A DNA stretch of 64,000 nucleotides from Paenibacillus selenitireducens (GCF_002021565.1 NZ_MSZX01000006.1:62027-126026); one strand, 5' to 3'. Positions 17,466 to 25,946 are shown, counted from the first letter of the stretch. Numbers and translations are program-made. Notes: generated by a model not told the origin, from the sequence alone.

Positions 17466-19526
17466 CTATTGTTCCATCTGTTTCAATCGATAGATTTTCG
17501 ATTCAGCAGGATGCAGCTTTACATTCCACGACCCGCTGGCCTCGCTTTCCGACCCGTCCCACAAATCATGAACGCGATATCCAGCTGCCGCATCTAACCC
17601 CAATCGTGCCAAATCGATATTTTTCTCGACCTCACAAGACCCATCATAGTTAAATACAGCAACATAAACGTCACCGTCAGCATCTGATTGGACGAAGACA
17701 TCCGCAGCTCCTGAACCGTTATTCCCTTCAACCGGAACAAACGTCTTACCGATACGTGCTACATTAATAATGTCTTTGTTCGTGAGCCAGGCTTTGGCCC
17801 GCCAAGCGGCTTCTTCTTCCCGGAAATCATCCCCCATCAACAAAACCGTTCCTGCGATCACGGATCCGGTGAGACGGCTTCTCCCTTCATGCCGAGTCGT
17901 TGCATCTTGGTTGTAACTCTTATATAGAACGGAGTGGTCCGGATCGTTGAACCGATATACTGTATCGTTAATCCACCATCCGTACGTTACCGAATTCAGC
18001 ATATATTCAGTATCCGCAATCGTTCCGAATGCATCGCAGGATACTCGCCGACTATGGGCGAAATGCGCAGGGAATAGCGGCGCAATCGACAAATTAATGA
18101 AGAACGGTTTCCCCACCCGTTCAGGAGATAGCTTGGACGTCAGATAACTCATGCCAAAGTGATAGGCTGCGATCCCAGTCGTTATGATCGGATTGTGATG
18201 TACACCTTCCAACGCACCATGTGCCATGAAGTCGAGTTTAATATATTCGAAGCCTTCGGTGATGAACTTATCCGTGTACCAGTCAATTCGCTCCAGTGTA
18301 CCTGGATGTGTTGGATCAATCGCCAATCCACCATCCAAATCCGGCAACACTTCCCCTTGCCAATCCTTCAGTAGTATATCGCGATATGTGTACTTTCCAT
18401 TCGTTCCTTCCACTTCATCGTCAAATTGCGCAACGCCGCCCCAGAACGTGAACGGGGTCCAATACGTTCCCGGCTTATGGCCATTGCGACGAACGAGCTG
18501 CACCGCATCTTGCATTTGATCTTCCGATAGATTCGTCCAGAACGAATCAAAATTAATATAGAGCGTTCCTTCATTCTGGAATCCTTCTGCTTGAACCTCT
18601 TGCTTCAGAAAATTCGACGTGGAGGTATAGAGGTCATAATCCAGCTTATCCGCCGCAGCCGACCAACTGTTCCAGCCGAAAGGGACACCGCTTTCCCATG
18701 GCAGCGCAGGCGTTACCTTGGCATTCGCACGGCCGTATGCCTCGAGTCCTTCCCGATAATCCTCGTAGAATCCCAGGAAAACAAGAGGCGATTTAATCGT
18801 TCTCCCGGAAACGTACCCATGCGGAAGCGAATCCCTTGTAAATGTACTGGATGCACCGCCGTAAACATCCAACGCATCGATGCCATCTGCTTGTTTACCA
18901 TGGACTTGAATACCTGTTTTCCACACATCATGAGTCAATGAACCCAGCACGAGCCCATGGCGATTTTCATTGCGGAAGATCGCTGAGACTTCATAGCTTT
19001 CAATTTCTAGCGGCAGTGGGTTGGCACTGTATCGTACCCATTTATCATTATCAAAGGGAACCTGCAGCACATGCAGAGGATCCGCATCGACCTTTGCCTT
19101 CGCAGGAACCTGAAGTGACGCAGCCTTTAACACCGAAATTCGATTTACTTTGATCACATCTTGACTTGTCACGTCCGTACGCAATAATACAAAAGGTTGA
19201 TGTTCATATATCGTCATGTACTGTATCATTGCAGGCCAAAGAGATGCCTCATGCCGAATGGCGATTTGAACGCCTTGACCAAATTCGTCTTCGATTTGTA
19301 CAAACTCTCCATGGAGCCCATGCTGTTGATACTGGTTCGAATGCAGCTCTTTGCCCATCCAACGTACAGCGCTTACAATACCGTTCATCTCAAATCCTTG
19401 TTTTCCGTGATAGGACGCCTCTCCTGTTCGAAGATCCACTCGTAATTGAATCAATCCATTGTCAAGCTGAATTACCTCTTCAGAGCTAGTAACTACGTTA
19501 ATCTGCGCGTGCTTTTCTTGTAACAT
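17466..19526 (-). CDS. Clan GH-D glycoside hydrolase, alpha-galactosidase-like (GH36-type)
   Basis: The protein has 686 residues from the ATG at 19526, which follows AGAGGAGG; an earlier start in the same frame would bury that site. After a long N-terminal beta domain comes a TIM barrel opening with PFGWNSWSA (about 282-290). The probable nucleophile is Asp432 in YIKLDFMAHG and the acid/base Asp498 in RRVSCDAFG. A C-terminal beta domain carries the late stretch. The usual GH36 first-strand motif DDGW is replaced by YINFDSFW, so substrate may differ from simple melibiose or raffinose. It has no signal peptide and is cytoplasmic. No transporter adjoins it. Confidence 0.8.
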   Translation of the reverse strand: MLQEKHAQINVVTSSEEVIQLDNGLIQLRVDLRTGEASYHGKQGFEMNGIVSAVRWMGKELHSNQYQQHGLHGEFVQIEDEFGQGVQIAIRHEASLWPAMIQYMTIYEHQPFVLLRTDVTSQDVIKVNRISVLKAASLQVPAKAKVDADPLHVLQVPFDNDKWVRYSANPLPLEIESYEVSAIFRNENRHGLVLGSLTHDVWKTGIQVHGKQADGIDALDVYGGASSTFTRDSLPHGYVSGRTIKSPLVFLGFYEDYREGLEAYGRANAKVTPALPWESGVPFGWNSWSAAADKLDYDLYTSTSNFLKQEVQAEGFQNEGTLYINFDSFWTNLSEDQMQDAVQLVRRNGHKPGTYWTPFTFWGGVAQFDDEVEGTNGKYTYRDILLKDWQGEVLPDLDGGLAIDPTHPGTLERIDWYTDKFITEGFEYIKLDFMAHGALEGVHHNPIITTGIAAYHFGMSYLTSKLSPERVGKPFFINLSIAPLFPAHFAHSRRVSCDAFGTIADTEYMLNSVTYGWWINDTVYRFNDPDHSVLYKSYNQDATTRHEGRSRLTGSVIAGTVLLMGDDFREEEAAWRAKAWLTNKDIINVARIGKTFVPVEGNNGSGAADVFVQSDADGDVYVAVFNYDGSCEVEKNIDLARLGLDAAAGYRVHDLWDGSESEASGSWNVKLHPAESKIYRLKQMEQ

Positions 19527-19820
19527 GGTGTATAGCCTCCTCTGATAATAATATGGACACTTCCATGTCACCCATTGTAAAGAAGGGGGAAAGTGGATTC
19601 TATGCTAATATCTTCAGATTTATAGTGGAATCCAACACAATTTTTCAGCTTCGAAAATCTTCCAATATTTACGAATCCATAATATCACCCTGCTTGTATT
19701 AAGAGTTCTGTCATGTTGCAATTCATTTATCGACATTGGCATTTGTCGTTTTTGCGAAAATTGACAGGAATATGGTAGAATACACAAATACAAGAATTAT
19801 AGACTTATGAGGTGATCGCA

Positions 19821-20234
19821 ATGAATTCTTCTTTAGAGCCAAATGCCGAATCAATTGCGGCTAGACGGGCGTCGAAGAAGGCGGGCGGATCTGCTCTGTG
19901 GTTTCTATTGTTTTGGATTGTAATGATAGGAATTGGCGTGGTAGCAACGTATCTGTACAGCAATCATATGAAGCAGCAGATGATCTCCCAAATCCAGACG
20001 TCAACAAATCAACAAATCGCGGAGATGAAGGCTGATTATTCCGCTCAGTTGAAGTCCATGAGTGAAGAAATGAACACATTAAAGAGTAAAGTGGATACCT
20101 TTAATGAACTGCTCACGTTCACGAAAGACAATGCAAGCAGCAAGACCGATAACAGCAATAAGCTGTACACCCAGCTGAATGATGTCAAACAAAAATTGGA
20201 TGCGCTCCAGAAAAAAATGGATCTATTGAAATGA
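19821..20234 (+). CDS. Single-pass membrane protein with coiled-coil extracellular domain
   Basis: The 137-residue protein has a start at 19821 supported by GAGGTGATC a few bases upstream. A cytoplasmic segment of about 25 basic residues is followed by one strong membrane helix (ALWFLLFWIVMIGIGVVATYLY). A long heptad-rich helix then runs to the end (MADYSAQLKSMSEEMNTLKSKV-like, and LYTQLNDVKQKLDALQKKMDLL). No enzymatic motif is visible. The stop overlaps the start of the next gene by ATGA (20231-20234), so it is translationally coupled to the phosphodiester glycosidase. A scaffolding or membrane-tethering role for that enzyme is an inference. Confidence 0.75.
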   Translation: MNSSLEPNAESIAARRASKKAGGSALWFLLFWIVMIGIGVVATYLYSNHMKQQMISQIQTSTNQQIAEMKADYSAQLKSMSEEMNTLKSKVDTFNELLTFTKDNASSKTDNSNKLYTQLNDVKQKLDALQKKMDLLK

Positions 20235-21301
20235 GAACGCCCATTCAACGCATGAATCGCATGCTCATGCTCGTTAGCGCTCCTTTCATTGGTCTGTTTT
20301 TCTTCTTGCTCGCAGCATCTTATCCTACGGACATCACCTATGAGATACAATCCACAGCGACACCAAATGATTGGAAACAATCCACGGCTGCTATTAACAC
20401 ACAGTTAGATGAAGCTAGTACGACCGCGAAGTTCACGATCGATTCCATTCGAAAAGTGGCAACGCTGTATCAGAAAACAACATCGACGATGAATGCGATT
20501 GTCAATCAATCGACGATACAGGCCGCTCGTCCGGAGAAAATCTATAATACACGAATTACGAAACGACTGGGCGGTGCCTCAGAACGTGTGGATTCCGAGA
20601 ACATCACCATGGAGCTGTATCGGATCAATCAATCGACGTATGAAGGGTATGCGGTCAAGATAAAACTGAAGGATCCGAAGGCCATGAAAATGGTCCTTGG
20701 TCATGATACAGTAGGCCGCGCAGAAACCACGATGCAAGCCGTCAAGCGGCACGGGGCTGCAGCCGGTATCAATGCGGGGGGCTTCGCGGATGGCGGCGGA
20801 GGCAGATATCCACTCAGTACCACAGTCATGAATGGAAAGTATGTGAACGGCGGTTTTGAAGCAAGCTACAAAGACCTGAGCTTCGTCGGACTGAATAAGC
20901 AAGGGCAGTTGATTGGCGGTAAATTTCAATCCAAAAGTCAACTGGATCGTCTAGAACCATCCTTTGGTGCAACATTCGTACCTGTCCTATTGACCCATGG
21001 CGTGAAAAATCCGATTCCTGATAAGTGGAAAGGTTCTCCATCCCGTGCGCCGCGGACCGTCATAGGGAATTATAAAGATGATCAACTCCTCGTGATGGTC
21101 ATTAATGGCCGGAATGAGAACGGTTCTTCGGGCGCTACCTTAATGGAACTCCAGAATAAACTTGCTAATCTGGGTGTCGTCGATGCCTATAACCTGGATG
21201 GTGGAGGATCTTCGTCTCTGATTTTCAACGGTAGAGTGGTGAATAGTCCTTCAGATGGACAATTACGTCCCGTACCGACTCATTTTTTATTCTTCAAATA
21301 A
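20231..21301 (+). CDS. Membrane-anchored phosphodiester glycosidase family protein (NAGPA domain)
   Basis: The 356-residue protein has an N-terminal membrane anchor (MLMLVSAPFIGLFFFLLAA), then a helical linker and the NAGPA domain from about residue 150. Family marks are GINAGGFADGGGG, TVIGNYKDDQLLVMVING and YNLDGGGSSSLIFNG near the end. Bacterial members act on envelope polymers; NAGPA-type enzymes uncover or cleave N-acetylglucosamine-1-phosphodiester linkages, suggesting a wall teichoic acid or exopolysaccharide substrate. The anchor and the upstream partner place it at the outer face of the membrane. The exact substrate is unknown. Confidence 0.82.
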   Translation: MRTPIQRMNRMLMLVSAPFIGLFFFLLAASYPTDITYEIQSTATPNDWKQSTAAINTQLDEASTTAKFTIDSIRKVATLYQKTTSTMNAIVNQSTIQAARPEKIYNTRITKRLGGASERVDSENITMELYRINQSTYEGYAVKIKLKDPKAMKMVLGHDTVGRAETTMQAVKRHGAAAGINAGGFADGGGGRYPLSTTVMNGKYVNGGFEASYKDLSFVGLNKQGQLIGGKFQSKSQLDRLEPSFGATFVPVLLTHGVKNPIPDKWKGSPSRAPRTVIGNYKDDQLLVMVINGRNENGSSGATLMELQNKLANLGVVDAYNLDGGGSSSLIFNGRVVNSPSDGQLRPVPTHFLFFK

Positions 21302-21368
21302 ATGCCTATACCAGATTTCAATGAAAAAATTCACATTTTTTTAGATTTTCTTTTAGGTATATTTTGGG

Positions 21369-21374
21369 TATAAT
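21369..21374 (+). promoter_or_regulatory. Likely -10 box for the small membrane protein gene
   Basis: A consensus TATAAT preceded by GGG lies 28 bases upstream of the small ORF's start codon. No good -35 box is seen in the AT-rich sequence before it. Confidence 0.45.
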
Positions 21375-21401
21375 AGGGGTTAGTTATTGGAGGTGTGCAT
21401 C

Positions 21402-21500
21402 ATGTCACTGACGTTTTGGATTATTATGTTAGTGTTTGTTCTATTCATTACTGCGATCCTCACTTCTTCGTATAACGAAGATAAAACTAAAGGGCTGTAA
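21402..21500 (+). CDS. Small single-pass membrane protein, 32 residues
   Basis: The ORF has an ATG behind GGAGGTG (7 bases upstream), 32 codons and a strong terminator just after the stop. The product is mostly one hydrophobic helix (TFWIIMLVFVLFITAIL) followed by a short polar tail (SSYNEDKTKGL). A consensus -10 box lies upstream. The complete set of promoter, ribosome site and terminator around such a short frame argues that it is a real gene. Function is unknown; small regulators of membrane complexes have this shape. Confidence 0.65.
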   Translation: MSLTFWIIMLVFVLFITAILTSSYNEDKTKGL

Positions 21501-21518
21501 TACATATACCGCACCTTG

Positions 21519-21565
21519 ATAAAAAGCTTCCCCTATCCGTTTGGATGGAGGAAGCTTTTTATTTG
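21519..21565. terminator. Bidirectional terminator
   Basis: ATAAAAAGCTTCC and GGAAGCTTTTTAT form a long stem with an internal CCTATCC/GGATGG helix. T-runs occur on both strands, serving the small membrane gene and the convergent abrB-like gene. Confidence 0.85.
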
Positions 21566-21574
21566 CCAGATCTA

Positions 21575-21829
21575 TTAGGCTTGTCTTTGCAGAAGGTTCA
21601 TTTCATCGGCACATTGAGTGCATATGTATTTTTCCTTGAATTCAATTACACCCACCATCGATCCGCAAAACACGCATTTCGGACGATAACGCTCTAGAAT
21701 AATATGATCCCCCTGTACAAGAATCTCTACAGGGTCCCCTTCGTTCATTTGATACCGTTTACGTAACGATTTCGGTAAAACTATACGCCCCAGTTGATCT
21801 ACTTTTCTGACTACACCGGCAGGTTTCAT
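21575..21829 (-). CDS. AbrB family transition-state regulator with C-terminal CxxC zinc-like motif
   Basis: The 84-residue protein opens with the swapped-hairpin SpoVT/AbrB DNA-binding domain (GVVRKVDQLGRIVLPKSLRKRYQM, then VEILVQGDHIILERY). The C-terminal part has two cysteine pairs, CVFCG and CTQC, suggesting a small zinc site, where classical AbrB has a different multimerisation region. AbrB proteins repress stationary-phase and biofilm genes in Bacillales; this paralogue's targets are unknown. It lies 114 bases downstream of trmL on the same strand, with no terminator visible between them. Confidence 0.88.
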   Translation of the reverse strand: MKPAGVVRKVDQLGRIVLPKSLRKRYQMNEGDPVEILVQGDHIILERYRPKCVFCGSMVGVIEFKEKYICTQCADEMNLLQRQA

Positions 21830-21943
21830 AAGCAGCGGCCACCTTTCTCTATAAGTCTATTTGAACCTTAGAAAACTCTGCCCTTTTACACTTCGCTTAT
21901 AACTGCATAAAATCCTGCTAAAAGCATTGAATTATTTAATTTG

Positions 21944-22408
21944 TTAACCAAGTGGTTTGAAATCAAGCTGGCGAAGCGCTTCATAGACAATAATAGCCGC
22001 AGAATTGGCTAAATTCAACGACCGTACTTTATCGGTCATTGGCATTTTCATGCAAGTTTCTGGATTTGCATGAATTAAGGATTCAGGTAATCCTTTGGTT
22101 TCTTTTCCGAAGACGAAGAAATCGTTATCTTGGAATTCAAAATCAACATAGCGATTGCTTGCCTTGGTCGTCGCATAGAAGAACCGGCCTTCTGGATATT
22201 TCGCTTGCACCTCTGCAAACGAATCATGGTACTCAATATTAACGGCGTACCAGTAATCCAAGCCTGCGCGCTTCAATGTTGCATCATCGGTACGAAATCC
22301 TAAAGGACGTACCAAATGCAAATGGGTTCCCGTCGCTGCACAAGTGCGGGCAATATTGCCGGTATTGGCAGGAATCTCGGGCTCAACTAATACAATATGT
22401 AATGCCAT
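21944..22408 (-). CDS. trmL: tRNA (cytidine(34)-2'-O)-methyltransferase
   Basis: The 154-residue protein matches the minimal SPOUT enzyme TrmL/CspR. The N-terminus MALHIVLVEPEIPANTGNIARTCAATG binds tRNA, FVFGKETKGLP is motif 2 and MPMTDKVRSLNLANSAAIIVYEA is the trefoil-knot SAM site. It methylates the wobble position of tRNA-Leu. The ATG at 22408 is preferred: GAGGTG lies upstream at usable spacing and the protein then begins exactly as the family does. An extra 13-residue N-terminal extension from an upstream start is unlikely. Confidence 0.92.
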   Translation of the reverse strand: MALHIVLVEPEIPANTGNIARTCAATGTHLHLVRPLGFRTDDATLKRAGLDYWYAVNIEYHDSFAEVQAKYPEGRFFYATTKASNRYVDFEFQDNDFFVFGKETKGLPESLIHANPETCMKMPMTDKVRSLNLANSAAIIVYEALRQLDFKPLG

Positions 22409-22568
22409 CCGTTCATTCACCTCACATCCATTTTCATTATACAACATACTGTCAAAATTATCGATTTAACATGGAGTTTACGTTTTATTAATACCCGTAT
22501 GACGAACCTCCTTCATAATAGGATGTAATATCCACCAACAGGACTATTTGTAAAGGAGACACGGCGTA

Positions 22569-23285
22569 ATGTTGAAGAAGAAAATTCTTGTCGTCGATGA
22601 TGAACCTTCAATTTCCACCTTAATAGATTTTAATTTAAAACTAGCCGGTTTTGACGTATTGTGTGTCTACGATGGGGAAGCTGTATTTGAAGTCATTCAA
22701 CAATTCCGACCGGATTTAATCGTGCTGGATCTTATGCTTCCTAAGACGGACGGGCTCGAAGTCTGCCGCAAGCTGCGCGACGATAACAATTTAGTTCCTA
22801 TAATTATGCTTACGGCCATCCAAGATATTTCCAACAAGATTACAGGTCTCAATTATGGTGCGGATGATTATATGACTAAACCTTTCAGTCCCCAAGAATT
22901 AATCTCCCGCATTCAAGCCATTCTGCGCCGGGTGCAAGCGTTGCCTTCTACGAAAGAAGGAACCTTATATGAAATCGGACGCCTCATGGTTCATGAAGAG
23001 CAACGCGAAGTGTTTCTTGATGGCAATCCGATCGAACTCACGCCCAAAGAATTCGAGCTGCTCTTATTCCTATGCCGACATCGCGGCAAGGTCCTAAGCC
23101 GTCAGCAGCTGCTGCACGGCGTGTGGGATTATCATTTTTTAGGCGATACACGGATCGTCGATGTTCATGTGAGTCATTTACGCGATAAAATCGAGAAGAA
23201 TGCGCGAAGCCCGCAATATATTATGACCATTCGCAATGTTGGCTATAAGTTAATTGAGCCGGCTGTCAAAGAAGAGTTAGCCTAA
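22569..23285 (+). CDS. OmpR/PhoB family response regulator (orphan)
   Basis: The 238-residue protein has a receiver domain (ILVVDDEPS, phospho-acceptor Asp in LIVLDLMLPKTDG, conserved Lys in YMTKPFSPQ) and a winged-helix output (ELTPKEFELLLFLCRHRGKVLSRQQLL, DTRIVDVHVSHLRDKIE). In Bacillales such proteins are closest to PhoP/PhoB or YycF types. No histidine kinase gene follows; the gene ends at its own terminator, so it is an orphan whose partner lies elsewhere. AAGGAG sits about 10 bases before the ATG. Confidence 0.88.
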   Translation: MLKKKILVVDDEPSISTLIDFNLKLAGFDVLCVYDGEAVFEVIQQFRPDLIVLDLMLPKTDGLEVCRKLRDDNNLVPIIMLTAIQDISNKITGLNYGADDYMTKPFSPQELISRIQAILRRVQALPSTKEGTLYEIGRLMVHEEQREVFLDGNPIELTPKEFELLLFLCRHRGKVLSRQQLLHGVWDYHFLGDTRIVDVHVSHLRDKIEKNARSPQYIMTIRNVGYKLIEPAVKEELA

Positions 23286-23308
23286 CAATAGTTCATAAAG
23301 GCAGGTTA

Positions 23309-23342
23309 AAAAGCAACGGGATAATTACACCGTTGCTTTTTT
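23309..23342 (+). terminator. Terminator after the orphan regulator
   Basis: AAGCAACGG (23311-23319) pairs with CCGTTGCTT (23330-23338), followed by TTTTTA. Confidence 0.85.
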
Positions 23343-23409
23343 ATGGATGAAACACTATAATGATCTTGTTTTAGTAAAAGTGTCCATTACGATTGAAGGA
23401 GTGATAACT

Positions 23410-23469
23410 ATGGTAAAAAAGCTGATTGTAACCCATTGTAACCCGTCGCGAGGTCACAGAGCTCCTTAA
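23410..23469 (+). CDS. Possible 19-residue leader peptide upstream of rsgA
   Basis: An ATG behind AAGGAGTGA, a strong ribosome site, opens a 19-codon frame (MVKKLIVTHCNPSRGHRAP) that ends 90 bases before rsgA. It overlaps RNA segments that can pair in alternative ways with sequence further down. It may be a leader peptide whose translation affects folding, or the leftover start of a lost gene. No homologue is recognised. Confidence 0.35.
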   Translation: MVKKLIVTHCNPSRGHRAP

Positions 23470-23552
23470 ATTCGTTTCTTTGACACTTTATGAACTCAGC
23501 TTTTAAGGATTCTCTGTGGCATGGTCCCAAACTACCAGACCACTTAGGAGGA
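23417..23552 (+). promoter_or_regulatory. Structured leader of rsgA with competing stems
   Basis: One stem pairs AAAAGCTGA (23417-23425) with TCAGCTTTT (23496-23504). A second pairs CACAGAG (23455-23461) plus TCCTTAAA (23463-23470) with TTTAAGGA (23502-23509) plus CTCTGTG (23512-23518). The two share bases 23502-23504, so they compete or form a pseudoknot. No U-run follows, so it is not a plain terminator. The rsgA ribosome site (AGGAGG) comes 30 bases later. Confidence 0.4.
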
Positions 23553-23559
23553 ATCCGCT

Positions 23560-24618
23560 TTGAAATTACAGCAATTAGGTTGGAATGAACAGTATCAAAC
23601 CGCATTTGAGGCATACGCCAAATTAGGGTATCAAGCCGCTCGCGTAGCACTTGAGCATACCCATCTATATACGTTATACACAGAACAAGGAGAATTACTT
23701 GGGGAAGTCTCCGGCAAATATCGCTTTGAAGCATTAGAACGCGGTGATTACCCTGGGATTGGCGACTGGGTTGCCATTCAAGGTCGTCCTGAGGATGGGC
23801 GGGCAACCATTCACGCGCTTCTCCCCCGTATGAGTAAATTCTCACGCAAAGTTGCAGGCAGTACAACCGACGAGCAAATAGTAGCTGCGAATATCGATAC
23901 CGTCTTTCTCGTCAATGCACTGAACAATGATTTTAATGTTCGGCGTGTGGAACGTTATCTCATCATGGCATGGGAGAGCGGTGCGAATCCCGTCATCATC
24001 TTAAGCAAGGCAGATTTGTGCGAAGATCCTGAAGCCATATTATCAGAACTTGAATCCGTCGCGATCGGGGTACCCATTCATATCGTAAGCACCTTTACGG
24101 ATACAGGGTTCGATGCGCTGGCCCCCTATCTCACCGAAGGAAAAACCATTGCACTACTTGGTTCCTCCGGTGTCGGTAAATCTTCTATTATCAATCGTAT
24201 GCTTGGAACAGAGATGCAGAAGGTTCAAGGGGTTCGTGACGGAGATGATCGCGGTCGACATACGACAACCCATCGTGAACTGTTCCTGCTTCCGAACGGC
24301 GGCATGATGATTGACACGCCGGGAATGCGTGAATTGCAGCTATGGGATGCGGATGAAGGGTTCTCAGGCTCCTTCCAAGACATTGAAACATTGATTGAAC
24401 AATGTTACTTCACGGATTGTACGCATAAGAATGAGCCACGGTGTGCCGTAAGAGAAGCATTAAACAACGGTTCGCTGGATATCAGTCGTTATGAGAATTA
24501 TAACAAAATGAAAGCAGAACTCGCTTATCTCGCGCGTAAGGAAGATGCCAAACTACGACAGCTCGAGAAACAACGAGTCAAAAAATTATCGAAACATATT
24601 CGAAAAACTCATGCATGA
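23560..24618 (+). CDS. rsgA: Ribosome small subunit-dependent GTPase A
   Basis: The 352-residue protein has the circularly permuted GTPase order of RsgA/YjeQ: an OB-fold first (YRFEALERGDYPGIGDWVAI), then G4 SKADLC, G1 LLGSSGVGKSSIINRM and G3 DTPGMREL. A C-terminal zinc knuckle follows, CYFTDCTHKNEPRC. It assists maturation of the 30S subunit. Translation starts at TTG 23560 behind AGGAGG at 9 bases; no ATG fits. This family branch is longer than the B. subtilis protein (about 298 residues), mainly by extensions at both ends, and ends in a basic tail. In B. subtilis rsgA lies near prpC/prkC; here it is alone behind a structured leader. Confidence 0.93.
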   Translation: MKLQQLGWNEQYQTAFEAYAKLGYQAARVALEHTHLYTLYTEQGELLGEVSGKYRFEALERGDYPGIGDWVAIQGRPEDGRATIHALLPRMSKFSRKVAGSTTDEQIVAANIDTVFLVNALNNDFNVRRVERYLIMAWESGANPVIILSKADLCEDPEAILSELESVAIGVPIHIVSTFTDTGFDALAPYLTEGKTIALLGSSGVGKSSIINRMLGTEMQKVQGVRDGDDRGRHTTTHRELFLLPNGGMMIDTPGMRELQLWDADEGFSGSFQDIETLIEQCYFTDCTHKNEPRCAVREALNNGSLDISRYENYNKMKAELAYLARKEDAKLRQLEKQRVKKLSKHIRKTHA

Positions 24619-24636
24619 TGATTTCGAATTCACAAC

Positions 24637-24692
24637 AAAAGGGGCTGTTCCCAAGGTCAATAACTTGACGTTTGGGAACGGCCCCTTCTTTA
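24637..24692. terminator. Bidirectional terminator between rsgA and serC
   Basis: A long stem has AGGGGC-GTTCCCAA on one arm and TTGGGAAC-GCCCCT on the other, with an inner GTCAA/TTGAC helix. Flanking A- and T-rich runs serve both convergent genes. Confidence 0.88.
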
Positions 24693-24704
24693 TTTTCAAT
24701 AAGC

Positions 24705-25793
24705 TTATCCGTTCTGACGTTGGAATTCTGCCATGAAATCAGCAAGTGCTTTACAGCTCTCGTACGGTACCGCATTATAGGCAGAAGCACGCAAACCGCC
24801 AACGCTGCGATGTCCTTTTAGACCTACAAAACCTGCTTGTTCGGACTCTTTAATAAACTTCTTCTCTAGTTCTTCGGATTGCAGACGGAAAGTCAGGTTC
24901 ATGATCGAACGGCTCTCAGGCTGTGCACAACCCAGGTAGAACCCATTGCTATGGTCAATGGTATTGTAGATCAGGTTCGCTTTCTCACGGTTGTTCTTCT
25001 CCACGGCCGTAAGCCCGCCTTGCTCATCAATCCACTTCAATACTTGATTTACCATATAAATAGCAAATGAAGGTGGCGTATTGTATAGCGAGTTGTTTTT
25101 GAAATGCGTATCGTAACGAAGCATCGTTGGGATGGTCTTCGGCGATGAAGAGATCAAATCTTCACGTGCAATGACAACCGTTACACCAGATGGTCCGAGG
25201 TTTTTCTGTGCTCCAGCATAGATCATGCCGAATTTCGACACGTCCAGCGGACGACAAAGGATATCACTCGACAAATCGGCGATTAATGGCACATGGCCTG
25301 TGCTTGGATATTCTTGAAATTGTGTACCTTCAATCGTTTCATTCGAAGTCACATGCAAGTAAGCTGCATTATCCGGCACTTCGATTTCGTTCAGGGATGG
25401 AATACGCATAAATTTATCTGCTTCCGAAGAGGCAGCAATATGTGTTTCGCCGATCAATTTAGCTTCTTTATAGGCTTTATCTGCCCAGCTGCCTGTCAAT
25501 ACATAGCTGGCAACTTGCCCCGCGCCTAACAAGTTCATCGGAATCATCGCGAATTGCGTGCTTGCTCCACCTTGTAAGAAAAGGACTTTATAGCCTGCAG
25601 GGATGTTCAACAACTTCTGCAGCAGGCTTTCCGTTTCATTGTGTACACTTTCATAGATCGCACCACGATGGGACATTTCCATGATGGACATCCCGGAATT
25701 TCTAAAATCCACAAATTCTTGCTGCGCCCGTTCTAATACGACTAAAGGAATGGCTGCTGGTCCTGCGTTGAAGTTAAATGCTCTTTGGCTCAT
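24705..25793 (-). CDS. serC: Phosphoserine aminotransferase
   Basis: The 362-residue class V aminotransferase starts FNFNAGPAAIPLVVLERAQ, as SerC does, with the substrate-binding LFLQGGAST near residue 70 and the PLP lysine in GMIYAGAQKNLGPSGVT near residue 195. The C-terminus LKGHRSVGGLRASAYNA is diagnostic. It converts 3-phosphohydroxypyruvate and glutamate to phosphoserine in serine synthesis, and also serves pyridoxal phosphate synthesis in some bacteria. No serA or serB lies within the window; the gene is a single unit with a promoter region of about 150 bases behind the glnA terminator. Confidence 0.95.
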   Translation of the reverse strand: MSQRAFNFNAGPAAIPLVVLERAQQEFVDFRNSGMSIMEMSHRGAIYESVHNETESLLQKLLNIPAGYKVLFLQGGASTQFAMIPMNLLGAGQVASYVLTGSWADKAYKEAKLIGETHIAASSEADKFMRIPSLNEIEVPDNAAYLHVTSNETIEGTQFQEYPSTGHVPLIADLSSDILCRPLDVSKFGMIYAGAQKNLGPSGVTVVIAREDLISSSPKTIPTMLRYDTHFKNNSLYNTPPSFAIYMVNQVLKWIDEQGGLTAVEKNNREKANLIYNTIDHSNGFYLGCAQPESRSIMNLTFRLQSEELEKKFIKESEQAGFVGLKGHRSVGGLRASAYNAVPYESCKALADFMAEFQRQNG

Positions 25794-25891
25794 GATCTTC
25801 TCTCCCTGCCTTGTCTATATTTACAAAAAAAAGGTTACGGATATGATAGCAATAATCTGAAGTTACAGCAAGTGAATTTGCTATGAACATG

Positions 25892-25937
25892 GCAAAAAAG
25901 TCCCCGCTTCCCCCGAATTCGGTCGAAGCAGGAACTT
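25892..25937 (-). terminator. Terminator of glnA
   Basis: GTTCCTGCTTC pairs with GAAGCGGGGAC around an inner CCGAATTCGG palindrome, and TTTTTTGCC follows on the minus strand. Confidence 0.88.
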
Positions 25938-25946
25938 GTTACGTTC

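Noticed and set aside
23417-23518. The rsgA leader considered as a T-box or plain terminator
   Set aside because: No T-box consensus (AGGGTGGNACCRCG) and no U-run are present, unlike the real T-box before thrS.
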